64,000 nucleotides of DNA from JBKEDF01 sp047975325 (GTDB taxonomy: Bacteria; Pseudomonadota; Alphaproteobacteria; Rhodobacterales; Rhodobacteraceae): the NCBI GenBank assembly GCA_047975325.1, contig JBKEDF010000041.1, positions 1 through 64,000 of the forward strand, given 5' to 3'. Under the pieces are notes generated by a model, which worked only from the letters and a program-made list of their open reading frames with translations, did no database searches and was not told the DNA's origin. A program made the position numbers and the translations under genes. Of this stretch, positions 24,522-32,679 are shown piece after piece (position 1 is the stretch's first letter; each line of letters starts with the position of its first letter).

Positions 24522-25730
24522 ATGGATACCCCGTTTCGCCGTGCCGACCGTCTGAAAGATGTGACCATTTCCGCCTCTGCCGCGATGACCGACAAGGCGA
24601 CCGAGCTCAAGGCCCAGGGTCTGAAGGTCATATCGTTGTCGTCGGGGGAGCCGGATTTTCCCACGCCACCACATGTGATTGAGGCTGCTCATGCCGCTGT
24701 TCTGGGGGGGGATACCAAATATCCACCCCAGACGGGCAAGCCCGCGCTTCTGAGGGCGGTACAGGCAAAGTTTCGGCGCGATAACGGGCTGGACTATGCG
24801 CTGGATCAGGTCCTGACTGGCAATGGCGGCAAGCAACTTATCTTTGATGCACTGATGGCGGGCTGCAACAGGGGCGATGAGGTATTGGTACCTGCGCCGG
24901 GCTGGATCACCTATGCCGACATCGTGCACCTGGCAGGTGCGGTACCGGTGCGCGTGGATTGTCCCGAGAGCCTTGGTTTCCGGCTGGATCCGGCCTCTCT
25001 GGCAGGGTCGATCACACCGCGGACCCGTTGGCTTATCCTGAACTTTCCCAACAATCCGACCGGCGCAATGTGTACCAGGGAAGACTTGCGTGAGATCGCC
25101 GATATCCTGCTGCGCCATCCAGATATCTGGGTGATAAGCGACGATATCTATGAACACCTGATCTATTCGGGAAATTTTGCGACCATCGCGCAGGTCGAAC
25201 CACGGCTGAAAGATCGCACGATCACCATCAATGGCCTGTCAAAAGCCTATGCCATGACCGGTTGGCGTGTCGGCTATGCCGGTGGGCCAAAGGCGGCCAT
25301 TGCCGCAATGAATGCAATCCAGCTTCAGGCCACGGGCGGCATCTGTACCGCCGCGCAGGCCGGTGCCGTTGCAGCGCTGGAAGGTCCTCAGGATTATCTG
25401 GCAGAACGTCTGGCCATCTACCGCGCCCGGCGGGATCTTGTGGTCGAGGCAATGTCGGGGATTGAGGGGGTAAGCTGCCGCATCCCCGATGGTGCCTTCT
25501 ATGTCTTTCCCGGGATTGCAGGCCTTATGGGCAAGTTGACCCCGGCCGGAACACGAATTGAAACCGATACCGATTTCGTGCTGGCGCTTCTGGCCGAAGC
25601 GCAGGTAACGACCGTTCAGGGCAGTGCCTACGGGATGAGCCCCTATTTCCGCATCTCCTACGCTGCGGAAACCGAGGTGCTGAAGGAAGCCTGCGACCGG
25701 ATCGTGCGTTTCTGTCAGGCCTTGCGCTGA
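24522..25730 (+). CDS. PLP aminotransferase, aspartate aminotransferase-like (class I)
   Basis: This 402-residue fold-type I aminotransferase has PLP-binding residues at Asp207/208 in ISDDIYEH and Schiff-base Lys241 in GLSKAYAMTGWRVG. NFPNNPTGAM sits near residues 174-183. It belongs to the I-beta AspAT/AlaAT-like group by these motifs. It ends the third TRAP operon and overlaps the convergent lysR gene by 16 bases. It probably deaminates an amino acid released from the imported compound. The substrate is not assignable. Confidence 0.85.
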   Translation: MDTPFRRADRLKDVTISASAAMTDKATELKAQGLKVISLSSGEPDFPTPPHVIEAAHAAVLGGDTKYPPQTGKPALLRAVQAKFRRDNGLDYALDQVLTGNGGKQLIFDALMAGCNRGDEVLVPAPGWITYADIVHLAGAVPVRVDCPESLGFRLDPASLAGSITPRTRWLILNFPNNPTGAMCTREDLREIADILLRHPDIWVISDDIYEHLIYSGNFATIAQVEPRLKDRTITINGLSKAYAMTGWRVGYAGGPKAAIAAMNAIQLQATGGICTAAQAGAVAALEGPQDYLAERLAIYRARRDLVVEAMSGIEGVSCRIPDGAFYVFPGIAGLMGKLTPAGTRIETDTDFVLALLAEAQVTTVQGSAYGMSPYFRISYAAETEVLKEACDRIVRFCQALR

Positions 25731-26638
25731 TCCGCCTGTTCTCCGGCACCGTTCTCACGCAAGAGCCGTTCCAGGATCTGATAAACCGCGAAGGCGGTAT
25801 CGGACAGGCCAGAGCTGTCAGGGATGCAGATCGACATCGGCAGGACCATCTCCGTATCGATATCGCGAAATTCCAGTTTGGTGCGTTTTGCCAGATCAGC
25901 GGTGAATTCCGGCGGAAGAACTGTGGCTGCGCATTTGTTTTCCAGTGCCGCAAGCAGATTGTCGGTTGAAAAGACCTCTATGGTAACATTGGCCTGCCGC
26001 CCCACGGATTTGCAGGCGCGTTCGACCACACTGCGTGCGAAGGAAAGCCCGACCGGCATGACCAGCGGGATATCGGCAAGCTCCTTTACCCCGATCGGCC
26101 CATTGCCAGGCGGAAGCAATCCTGGCGCGGCGGCGATATGGAACTGCTCTTCCCCCAGCGGAATATAGTTCAGCCCCCGGGGCGGGTGATCACCGTAGAT
26201 CACCGCCATGTCGAGCTGACCGTTCAGCACCATTTCGGACAATCTGATCATGAAGGAATCGCAGATTTGCAGGCGGATACGTGGAAAGGCCTTATGGACC
26301 TCGACAATGAGCTTCGGCCCCAGATGTGAAACCGAACTCCAGACCGCCAGTCCGACTGAAACATTGCCGATCAGGCTTTCGCCCTGTTCCAGAACCGACC
26401 GCCGTGCTTCATCGACCTGGCGCAGGATCGATTGCGCATAGCGGTAGAGTACCCGTCCGGCATCGGTCGGGGTGACGCCCCGTGTACTGCGGTTAAGGAG
26501 CTGCGCCTGAAATTCGGTTTCCAGAGAGATGATCTGCTGGCTCAGGGCGGGTTGGGCAATATGCAGAACGGCCGCCGCACGGGTTACACTTCCCAGATCG
26601 ACAACCTTGATGAAGGCCGCAAGACGGCGAGTATCCAT
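25715..26638 (-). CDS. LysR-family transcriptional regulator 2
   Basis: This LysR regulator of 307 residues starts at ATG 26638, with GGGAG upstream. The helix-turn-helix (SVTRAAAVLHIAQPALSQQI) and the first 75 residues closely match the LysR at 16380-17291. Both begin MDTRRLAAF. The effector domain is more diverged. It lies 69 bases after pxpC on the same strand and could be the last gene of the accB-pxpC operon. It is likely to regulate that operon and the divergent TRAP operon. Confidence 0.88.
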   Translation of the reverse strand: MDTRRLAAFIKVVDLGSVTRAAAVLHIAQPALSQQIISLETEFQAQLLNRSTRGVTPTDAGRVLYRYAQSILRQVDEARRSVLEQGESLIGNVSVGLAVWSSVSHLGPKLIVEVHKAFPRIRLQICDSFMIRLSEMVLNGQLDMAVIYGDHPPRGLNYIPLGEEQFHIAAAPGLLPPGNGPIGVKELADIPLVMPVGLSFARSVVERACKSVGRQANVTIEVFSTDNLLAALENKCAATVLPPEFTADLAKRTKLEFRDIDTEMVLPMSICIPDSSGLSDTAFAVYQILERLLRENGAGEQADQRKA

Positions 26639-26707
26639 GAAGGGCTCCCACAGGTCCTGATTGCAGGTTCCACCATTGTTGCCGGGCAATGCAAGCCCGA
26701 CAGCGAT

Positions 26708-27673
26708 CTATGGTGCGATAAGCCGCAATGCCTTGCGGATCTGTATCAGATAATCGTCCGTTTCCGACAGGGCGTTGACGGCACTGTCATAATCCACCGG
26801 AACAAAGCGAAGCCGGTCGCCGATCCGTGCCTGAGCGAGCCTCCAGAGATCGGCCTCGATAATGCCGCCGATCCGGGGATAGCCGCCGGCGGTATTGGCA
26901 TCGGCCATCTGGATGATCGGCTCCCCTGATGGCGGGACCTGGATAATCCCGGGCACCACGCCATAGGAATAAAGGCTTACCGGTTCGGGAAGTGCCAGAA
27001 CCTCACCGCGCAGCCGATAGCCGGATCGGTTGCTCTGCGGTGTGATCTGCCAAGTGGTTTCACGAAAGGCGGTGCGGCGGTCTTCGGGGAACAGGCCGTA
27101 ATCGGCGCCGATCGTGATGCGCAATTCGGTGGCCCCATCCGCCGCAAGCCGTGCCGGAAGGGCCGAGAGTGCCGATAGAAGGCCCGCCGTACCTTGCCAT
27201 TCACCCGCCGCACTGCCCGTTTTCAGCCGGTCACCGGGCCGGATTTCCCGCCCTTCGAACCCGCCGAAATCATTGCGCAGATGCGTGCTGAGCGACCCCA
27301 GAACCTCCGGTACGGCAAGGCCGCCGGACAGCGCCAGATAGCAGCGCGCCCCGGCCCGGGGGCGCGCGATTTCCACAACCTGCCCTTCCCGTGCAACCTC
27401 GGACCAGGTAGAAGGTCGCCTTGCGTTGTCCAGCCGGACCTCTGCCAGCGCGCCGGCCACGGCGAAGCGCCCCGTGCGACAAAAGCGGATTACGAGGGGA
27501 AAGCTCTGGATTTCCAGCACTGCAGCATCCTCGGGATTACCAGCCAGAAGGTTCGCCGCCCGCATTCCCAGTGGATCCATGACGCCACTGGTGCTGATCC
27601 CAAGTGCGCGATAACCGAAACGTCCGGCATCCTGAACCGTATTGACCGGACCGGTCTTCAGGATTTCGATCAT
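26708..27673 (-). CDS. pxpC: PxpC/KipA-type biotin-dependent carboxyltransferase-like protein
   Basis: This 321-residue protein belongs to the AHS2 family (KipA; 5-oxoprolinase subunit C). It opens with the family pattern TGPVNTVQDAGRFGYR and STSGVMDPLGMRAAN, and later has YLALSGGL and SYGVVPGIIQVPPSGEPI. The same fold forms half of the carboxyltransferase domain of urea carboxylase and allophanate-related enzymes. Its ATG overlaps the pxpB stop by 4 bases. Because biotin carboxylase and carrier genes stand in the same operon, a carboxyltransferase role on an amide or lactam nitrogen is a reasonable inference. Confidence 0.88.
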   Translation of the reverse strand: MIEILKTGPVNTVQDAGRFGYRALGISTSGVMDPLGMRAANLLAGNPEDAAVLEIQSFPLVIRFCRTGRFAVAGALAEVRLDNARRPSTWSEVAREGQVVEIARPRAGARCYLALSGGLAVPEVLGSLSTHLRNDFGGFEGREIRPGDRLKTGSAAGEWQGTAGLLSALSALPARLAADGATELRITIGADYGLFPEDRRTAFRETTWQITPQSNRSGYRLRGEVLALPEPVSLYSYGVVPGIIQVPPSGEPIIQMADANTAGGYPRIGGIIEADLWRLAQARIGDRLRFVPVDYDSAVNALSETDDYLIQIRKALRLIAP

Positions 27674-28371
27674 GGCCGGATCTCCTCAATCCGGAAACGG
27701 ACGACATCACCCGGGCAGAGCGTGACAGGACGCGCCGCATGCGGATCGAAGGTAATCAGATCCGTATGACCGATGGCGTTCCAGCCATTTGGCCCCTTCG
27801 AGACGGAAATACCGCTTTGTGCCCCGCCGATGGTCACCGCCCCCTTGGGCATGTTGAGTGAGGGGACCTTCTTGCGCGGCGTTGCGATCTGCGGGTCCAT
27901 CCCGATCAGATAGCCGAAACCCGGCGCACTGGCGATCGTGGCGACGATATAATCGGGCGCGGCGTGACGACGGGCAAGTTCTTCTGGGCCGAACCCCGTA
28001 TGGGCGCAGACCGCCGCCAGATCCGATGCCATCGGACCGCCATAAATTACGGGAACCTCGATTACCCGGCCTGAGGGCGGGGCAGGGGCGATATCGGGCC
28101 AGAGCCTTGCAATCCGGTCACAAAGCCGGGCGGGATCCACCATGCGGGGATTGGCGAAAACCAGCATCAGGTTGCCGACGCCCGGTACCGGTTCGGCAAC
28201 CTCATCCCAGTCCCGGACCTGTTCTGCCAGCGCAAGGATACGGTGTTGCAACCGTGTGTCGAAGGGGGTCGTTGCCTCCATCAGCAATGCAGAACATCCG
28301 ATCAGGCTGAAACGAAGATCCGCCCACGTCAGGGTTGCTGCATCGATGGTTCCAAGTGGCAGGGCCGTCAT
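27670..28371 (-). CDS. pxpB: PxpB/KipI-type subunit (AHS1 family)
   Basis: This 233-residue AHS1-family protein is the partner of PxpC. Clear family sequence includes PVIYGGPMASDLAAV near residue 107, SAPGFGYLIGMDP near residue 150 and GAVTIGGAQSGIS near residue 177. In E. coli PxpB, PxpC and PxpA together cleave 5-oxoproline using ATP; in B. subtilis KipI inhibits a kinase. The AHS1 fold forms the other half of the urea-carboxylase carboxyltransferase domain. It overlaps pxpC and lies 24 bases after the SDR gene. Confidence 0.88.
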   Translation of the reverse strand: MTALPLGTIDAATLTWADLRFSLIGCSALLMEATTPFDTRLQHRILALAEQVRDWDEVAEPVPGVGNLMLVFANPRMVDPARLCDRIARLWPDIAPAPPSGRVIEVPVIYGGPMASDLAAVCAHTGFGPEELARRHAAPDYIVATIASAPGFGYLIGMDPQIATPRKKVPSLNMPKGAVTIGGAQSGISVSKGPNGWNAIGHTDLITFDPHAARPVTLCPGDVVRFRIEEIRP

Positions 28372-28395
28372 CTGGGGGACTTCCTGGCGCTGGGT

Positions 28396-29151
28396 TCAGC
28401 CTTCGGTTCCGTCAGTGCGCATGGTGCGCAGCCCGCCGGGAACCTGCATCGTGGGCATGATTTCGATCATCCCGATATTGACGCATGCCGGGGTGCCGAT
28501 GGCATAGGCGACGGCATCAGCGATATCGGCAACGCCGGGGATTTCGTACCCGTCGAAGAACTGCGCGCGCGCGGCTTCCGGGGAGATATGTTCCACCCGT
28601 GAGAAGATATCCGTCTGAACCCGGCCCGGGCAGATTTCCGTAACCCGGACACGGTGGCCATAGGCATCGACACGAAGTTGCCGCGACAGGGTATGGATAC
28701 CTGCCTTGGTGACGTGATAGGCGGTATGGCCCCCGAATTCGTAATGCCCGGCGATAGAGCCGATGCTGAGAATATGACCCCGGTCACGCGCGATCATGCC
28801 CGGCAGTACAAGACGTGACAGATGCATCGCCGCGCGCAGGTTGACGTCGATCTGTTCATCAATGTCGAATGCATCGGATGTCAGGATATTGCCCTTGCGC
28901 GATACGCCTGCATTATTGACCAGCACATCAACATCCAGACCCGGCACCAGCGCCTCCAATGCCTTGGTGTCGCTGATATCGAGTTCATGGGGAATGCAGC
29001 CAGTCGTATCGGCCAGATCCTTCAGCGCCCCGGCATTGCGGGCAACGGCATGCACGGTCAATCCTTCGGCACGCAGCCGTTCCGCAATGGCGCGTCCCAT
29101 TCCGCCTGAGGCACCTGTGACCAGTGCGATCTTGTAATCGGAAAACGGCAT
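28396..29151 (-). CDS. Short-chain dehydrogenase/reductase (SDR) 2
   Basis: This classical SDR has 251 residues: cofactor motif LVTGASGGMGRAI (residues 10-22), NNAG near residue 80, serine in SIGSIAG and catalytic YHVTK near residues 145-149. It sits inside the biotin carboxylase/pxpB operon, 15 bases after the carrier-like gene. It is not closely similar to SDR 1 beyond family motifs. It probably oxidises or reduces an intermediate of the pathway. The substrate is not readable. Confidence 0.86.
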   Translation of the reverse strand: MPFSDYKIALVTGASGGMGRAIAERLRAEGLTVHAVARNAGALKDLADTTGCIPHELDISDTKALEALVPGLDVDVLVNNAGVSRKGNILTSDAFDIDEQIDVNLRAAMHLSRLVLPGMIARDRGHILSIGSIAGHYEFGGHTAYHVTKAGIHTLSRQLRVDAYGHRVRVTEICPGRVQTDIFSRVEHISPEAARAQFFDGYEIPGVADIADAVAYAIGTPACVNIGMIEIMPTMQVPGGLRTMRTDGTEG

Positions 29152-29166
29152 GTCAGGCTCCTTCGG

Positions 29167-29571
29167 TCAGTATTGGTTTTCAAGGCGGAACAAGGGTGTG
29201 CCATAGCCGACAAGTGCTCCCTCCGCCGCCAGGACTGCCGTGATCTGTCCGGCAGCGGGGGAATGGATGGGCAGCATTGCCGCACCGACTTGCAAGGTGC
29301 CCAATAGCTGCCCTTGCGCCACCTGCGTTCCTGCTTTCACAAGGGGGTCCGCATCGGGCGCCCCACCGGGGCGGAACAATGCGGCACCATCGGCGACAAT
29401 GATCTCCCCGGACATGTCGGCAGGCTGCGATTGCGCCGGGAATTGCCCGCCCGGTGTCATCACGATGCGCCTGTTGCCGCATTTCCAGTCCAGTGCGATT
29501 CCCCCTGCCGCCTGCAACATGGCACGGATTTCTTCCAGTGCGTCGGGTTGGATACGGGTTTCGGGCGACAT
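29167..29571 (-). CDS. Biotinyl/lipoyl-carrier-like protein lacking the biotin lysine
   Basis: This 134-residue protein resembles AccB in overall plan. It has an N-terminal helix (PDALEEIRAML), a Pro/Ala-rich linker, and a C-terminal biotinyl-domain-like segment with the pattern VKAGTQVAQGQLLGTL...PIHSPAAGQI. Where carriers have EAMK followed by a hydrophobic and NPI, this protein reads QVGAAMLPI, so the position of the biotinyl lysine is Ala97. It therefore cannot be biotinylated in the usual way and may be structural or regulatory. The start at 29571 lies inside accC, giving a 112-base overlap. Confidence 0.75.
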   Translation of the reverse strand: MSPETRIQPDALEEIRAMLQAAGGIALDWKCGNRRIVMTPGGQFPAQSQPADMSGEIIVADGAALFRPGGAPDADPLVKAGTQVAQGQLLGTLQVGAAMLPIHSPAAGQITAVLAAEGALVGYGTPLFRLENQY

Positions 29572-30932
29572 ACGGACTGCTCCGCTACCAGCAGCCCGTC
29601 GTGGTACTGGATGCTGACCCCACCCGCCCTGAAATCGGGGTTTGTGATCAACCGCTGCAGCAGAGGGATGTTCTGCCCGCATCCTTCAATCCGTATCTCG
29701 GCAAGCGCCGCGCGCATCCGTTCCAATGCCTCGGCACGGGTTGCGCCACGGGTGATGAGTTTCGCAATCAGTGAATCATATTGTGGGGGGGGGCGGTAGC
29801 CCGTTTTCAGATGGCTGTCGACACGCACCCCGGGCCCGCCGGGCATGTGCAACTGGCTGATCAGGCCCGGAGCGGGCAGGAAGCTGCGGGGATCCTCCGC
29901 GTTGATGCGGCATTCGATCGCATGACCTGAAAGGCGCAGATCCGCCTGGGTCAGAGGCAGGGGTTTGCCCAGTGCCACGCCGATCTGCATTTCCACCAGA
30001 TCAAGGCCGGTCACTTCTTCCGTGACCGGATGTTCGACCTGAATGCGCGTGTTCATCTCAATGAAATGAAAGGCACCGTCTTCATGAAGAAATTCGAACG
30101 TCCCGGCACCGATATAGCCAAGGTTGCGACAGGCAGCGGCGCAGCGCGCGCCGATTTCGGCTATGGCGTCGGCCGGAATACCGGGGGCGGGGGATTCTTC
30201 GATCACCTTCTGATGCCGCCGCTGAAGCGAACAATCCCGCGCCCCGAGCCAGAGTGCATTGCCATGCGCGTCAGCCATGACCTGGATTTCCACATGACGC
30301 GGATTTTCCAGGAACTTCTCGATATAGATTTGTGGATTGCCGAAAAAGCGTTCTGCCTCCCGACGGCAAAGCCGGACCGCCTCGGCAAGATCCGCCTCTT
30401 TATGGACAACGCGCATCCCCCGCCCGCCACCACCGCCTGCCGCCTTGACGATCAACGGAAAGCCGGTTTCGGCGGCCGCGGCATGGATGCCGGCCGAATT
30501 ATCCAGCGGGTGGTCTGACCCCGGCACACAGGGAACGCCGGCCTCCTGCATGGCGCGCTTGGCCTCGACCTTGTCGCCCATGCGCCGGATGACTGCGGCG
30601 GGCGGGCCGACAAAATGCATGCCCGCTTCGGCCACTGCTTCGGCAAAATCGGGGTTTTCCGACAGGAACCCGTATCCGGGATGCACAAGGTCCGCCCGTG
30701 TCACCAACGCTGCCCGCAGGATGGCGGGAATATTCAGGTAGCTTTCAGGTGCGGGGGGTGGGCCAATGCAAACGGATTGATCGGCCAATGCCAGCCAGGC
30801 CGCATCGTTATCGGCTTCGGAATGGACGGCAATGGTGGCAAGTCCCAGCTTGCGCGCCGCCCGCAGGATCCGCAGCGCAATTTCACCCCGGTTGGCGACA
30901 AGCAACCGGCGGGGTTCTGTCCGTTCCGTCAT
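29460..30932 (-). CDS. accC: Biotin carboxylase subunit
   Basis: This is the ATP-dependent biotin carboxylase, which carboxylates biotin on its carrier using bicarbonate. The 490-residue product has the biotin carboxylase N-domain (LVANRGEIALRILRAA), the ATP-grasp glycine loop KAAGGGGGRGMRVV near residue 163, and the FIEMNTRIQVEHPVTE block near residue 288. It is longer than the usual 450. The last 37 or so residues (from about CRPKPVSN) have no family look and are the out-of-frame reading of the next gene. The ATG overlaps the accB stop by 4 bases. The housekeeping acetyl-CoA carboxylase genes are not nearby. Confidence 0.9.
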   Translation of the reverse strand: MTERTEPRRLLVANRGEIALRILRAARKLGLATIAVHSEADNDAAWLALADQSVCIGPPPAPESYLNIPAILRAALVTRADLVHPGYGFLSENPDFAEAVAEAGMHFVGPPAAVIRRMGDKVEAKRAMQEAGVPCVPGSDHPLDNSAGIHAAAAETGFPLIVKAAGGGGGRGMRVVHKEADLAEAVRLCRREAERFFGNPQIYIEKFLENPRHVEIQVMADAHGNALWLGARDCSLQRRHQKVIEESPAPGIPADAIAEIGARCAAACRNLGYIGAGTFEFLHEDGAFHFIEMNTRIQVEHPVTEEVTGLDLVEMQIGVALGKPLPLTQADLRLSGHAIECRINAEDPRSFLPAPGLISQLHMPGGPGVRVDSHLKTGYRPPPQYDSLIAKLITRGATRAEALERMRAALAEIRIEGCGQNIPLLQRLITNPDFRAGGVSIQYHDGLLVAEQSVCRPKPVSNPTHWKKSVPCCRRQGESHWTGNAATGAS

Positions 30933-31339
30933 GCCAGCGCCATCAGCGGTGCGCCCTCTTCGACCTCGCTGCCATCGTTGACGAAGATTTCCCCGACAAT
31001 GCCATCACGGGGCGCAAGAATCGGATTCAGCACTTTCATCGCTTCAAGAACGCAAAGCGTATCTCCCCTTGCCACGCGTTTGCCCGGAATGACATAGGGT
31101 GGCGCGCCCGGCTCCGGAGACAGGTAACAAACCCCGTAAAGCGGCGCGGGCACCGCCCCGTCAGTTGAAGATGTAGCAGGGCTGAGAGGGGTTTGAACCG
31201 GATCAGCAAGGGCAGGGGAAGGCGATACCCCTTCGGCCCGTGTCAGGCGCAGATGATCTTCGCCTTCCTGCAGTTCAAAATGCAGCAGATCCGACTGCGC
31301 GAACCATTCGAGAATTTGCCGAAGCCGATCTTTCTCCAT
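30929..31339 (-). CDS. accB: Biotin carboxyl carrier protein (biotinylated)
   Basis: This 136-residue carrier has an N-terminal helical piece (MEKDRLRQILEWF), an acidic segment, a Pro/Ser/Ala linker (about 38-65) and a C-terminal biotinyl domain with LEAMKVLNPI, whose Lys102 is the biotin attachment site. I start it at ATG 31339 because homology begins there; the nearest GAGG is rather far upstream, so the start is less certain than the frame. It is the first gene of the operon and is coupled to accC by a 4-base overlap. A nested inverted repeat lies 48 bases upstream. Confidence 0.88.
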   Translation of the reverse strand: MEKDRLRQILEWFAQSDLLHFELQEGEDHLRLTRAEGVSPSPALADPVQTPLSPATSSTDGAVPAPLYGVCYLSPEPGAPPYVIPGKRVARGDTLCVLEAMKVLNPILAPRDGIVGEIFVNDGSEVEEGAPLMALA

Positions 31340-31386
31340 CTGGCAGGAGGTCCTCACCCGTTCCTTCGCGCGCCCGCTACAGGCAT

Positions 31387-31467
31387 CCGGTTCACTGGTC
31401 TGCGATACTAAAGGCAAAGCCTTGCCCCCTGCCTATCGCAGTTGCTTCTCGCCTTAGAGTGAACCGG
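31387..31467. repeat. Nested inverted repeat upstream of accB
   Basis: Three nested perfect arms are present: CCGGTTCACT (31387-31396) with AGTGAACCGG (31458-31467); CTGCGATA (31400-31407) with TATCGCAG (31434-31441); and AAGGC (31411-31415) with GCCTT (31419-31423). They lie between the pirin stop and the accB start, both on the minus strand. No T-run follows on the minus strand. The element could be a terminator-like hairpin, a structured leader or a regulator-binding array. I do not recognise it. Confidence 0.65.
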
Positions 31468-31571
31468 TATGACTGCCCGTGACATGATTTCGTCACCGAT
31501 GCGGGAACCGCAATGGTGTCCGGTGCCGGGGCGGACACGTGTTCGGGGCGGAATATCGGGGCGGTTTCGCC

Positions 31572-32504
31572 TTATGGCAGGGGAATGAATTCCCCGTTAT
31601 CCTGTTCAGGGAGGCTGAACAGGCCCTGTCCCCAGTTGGCAGCGCGCCAATCGGTCTTGGCCTGTTCGATCCGTTCACGCGAGGAAGAGACGAAATTCCA
31701 CCAGATATAGCGCGGTCCATTGAGCGTGGCCCCGCCAAGCGCCATCAGCCTTGCGCCCCGGGGGCCTGCGGCCACGGTGATCCTGTCACCGGGACGAAAG
31801 ACCATCATCCGACCTGCATCGAAATCCTGTCCGGCGATGGTGACACTTCCTTCGGTTATATACAGGCCGCGATCCTCATGATCGTCGGGCAGTGGAAAGC
31901 GCGCGCCGGCATCCAGTATGATATCAAGATAAAACGTTTCTGAATAAAGGGTTGCTGGTGCTTTTTTACCATATGCATGACCAAGGATCAGCCGTGCGTT
32001 GATACCTTCGGCCTCAATCAGCGGCAAATCCCCCTTGCCGTGATGTTCAAAGATCGGTTCCATATCCTCCCGATCCTCGGGCAGTGCGATCCAGGTTTGG
32101 ATTCCATAAAGCCCGTTTGGCCCCTTGCGCGCAGCGGCTGAGGTGCGTTCCGAATGGGTTACGCCCTTGCCCGCCACCATCCAGTTGAGCGCGCCGGGCG
32201 TGATTACCTGATCGGATCCGATACTGTCGCGATGATGGAAATCGCCGCGATACAGATATGTTACCGTGCCAAGGCCAATATGGGGATGCGGCCGCACATC
32301 GATACCCTGCCCGGTAAGAAATTCTGCCGGTCCCGCTTGATCGAAAAAAATGAAGGGGCCGACCATCTGACGTTTCGGGGCGGGCAGGGCGCGCATTACC
32401 TCAAACCCGCCAATATCGCGGGCCCGGGGGACGATCAGGGTTTCTATGGCTTCAATGCCGATATCATCCGGGCAACCTGGCTCAATCGCGGGGTTCCAGC
32501 TCAT
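31572..32504 (-). CDS. Pirin family protein
   Basis: This bicupin of the pirin family has 310 residues. The N-terminal cupin has metal-binding residues in RPHPHIGLGTVTYL and GKGVTHSE, followed by the C-terminal cupin (about 180-290). Some pirins are quercetin dioxygenases and others are nuclear or redox-responsive regulators, so no activity can be claimed. ATG 32504 has an excellent AGGAGGAA ribosome binding site; an earlier in-frame ATG lacks one. It is monocistronic or follows the PAS-domain gene after 175 bases. Confidence 0.87.
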   Translation of the reverse strand: MSWNPAIEPGCPDDIGIEAIETLIVPRARDIGGFEVMRALPAPKRQMVGPFIFFDQAGPAEFLTGQGIDVRPHPHIGLGTVTYLYRGDFHHRDSIGSDQVITPGALNWMVAGKGVTHSERTSAAARKGPNGLYGIQTWIALPEDREDMEPIFEHHGKGDLPLIEAEGINARLILGHAYGKKAPATLYSETFYLDIILDAGARFPLPDDHEDRGLYITEGSVTIAGQDFDAGRMMVFRPGDRITVAAGPRGARLMALGGATLNGPRYIWWNFVSSSRERIEQAKTDWRAANWGQGLFSLPEQDNGEFIPLP

Positions 32505-32679
32505 GTCATATTCCTCCTGTTTGCGGGCGCGCTTCGGCATTTGCGGCATTGCGGGCCGTATATACGGGTTTTGTGCCCCCTGAGGGGATCACCGGTGCCC
32601 GATCTGGCCGGGGAATATACGATGATCACCGCTGCCATCTTGGCGCGGAATGCATGCCGGCTCAATCACCAGCTGTACC

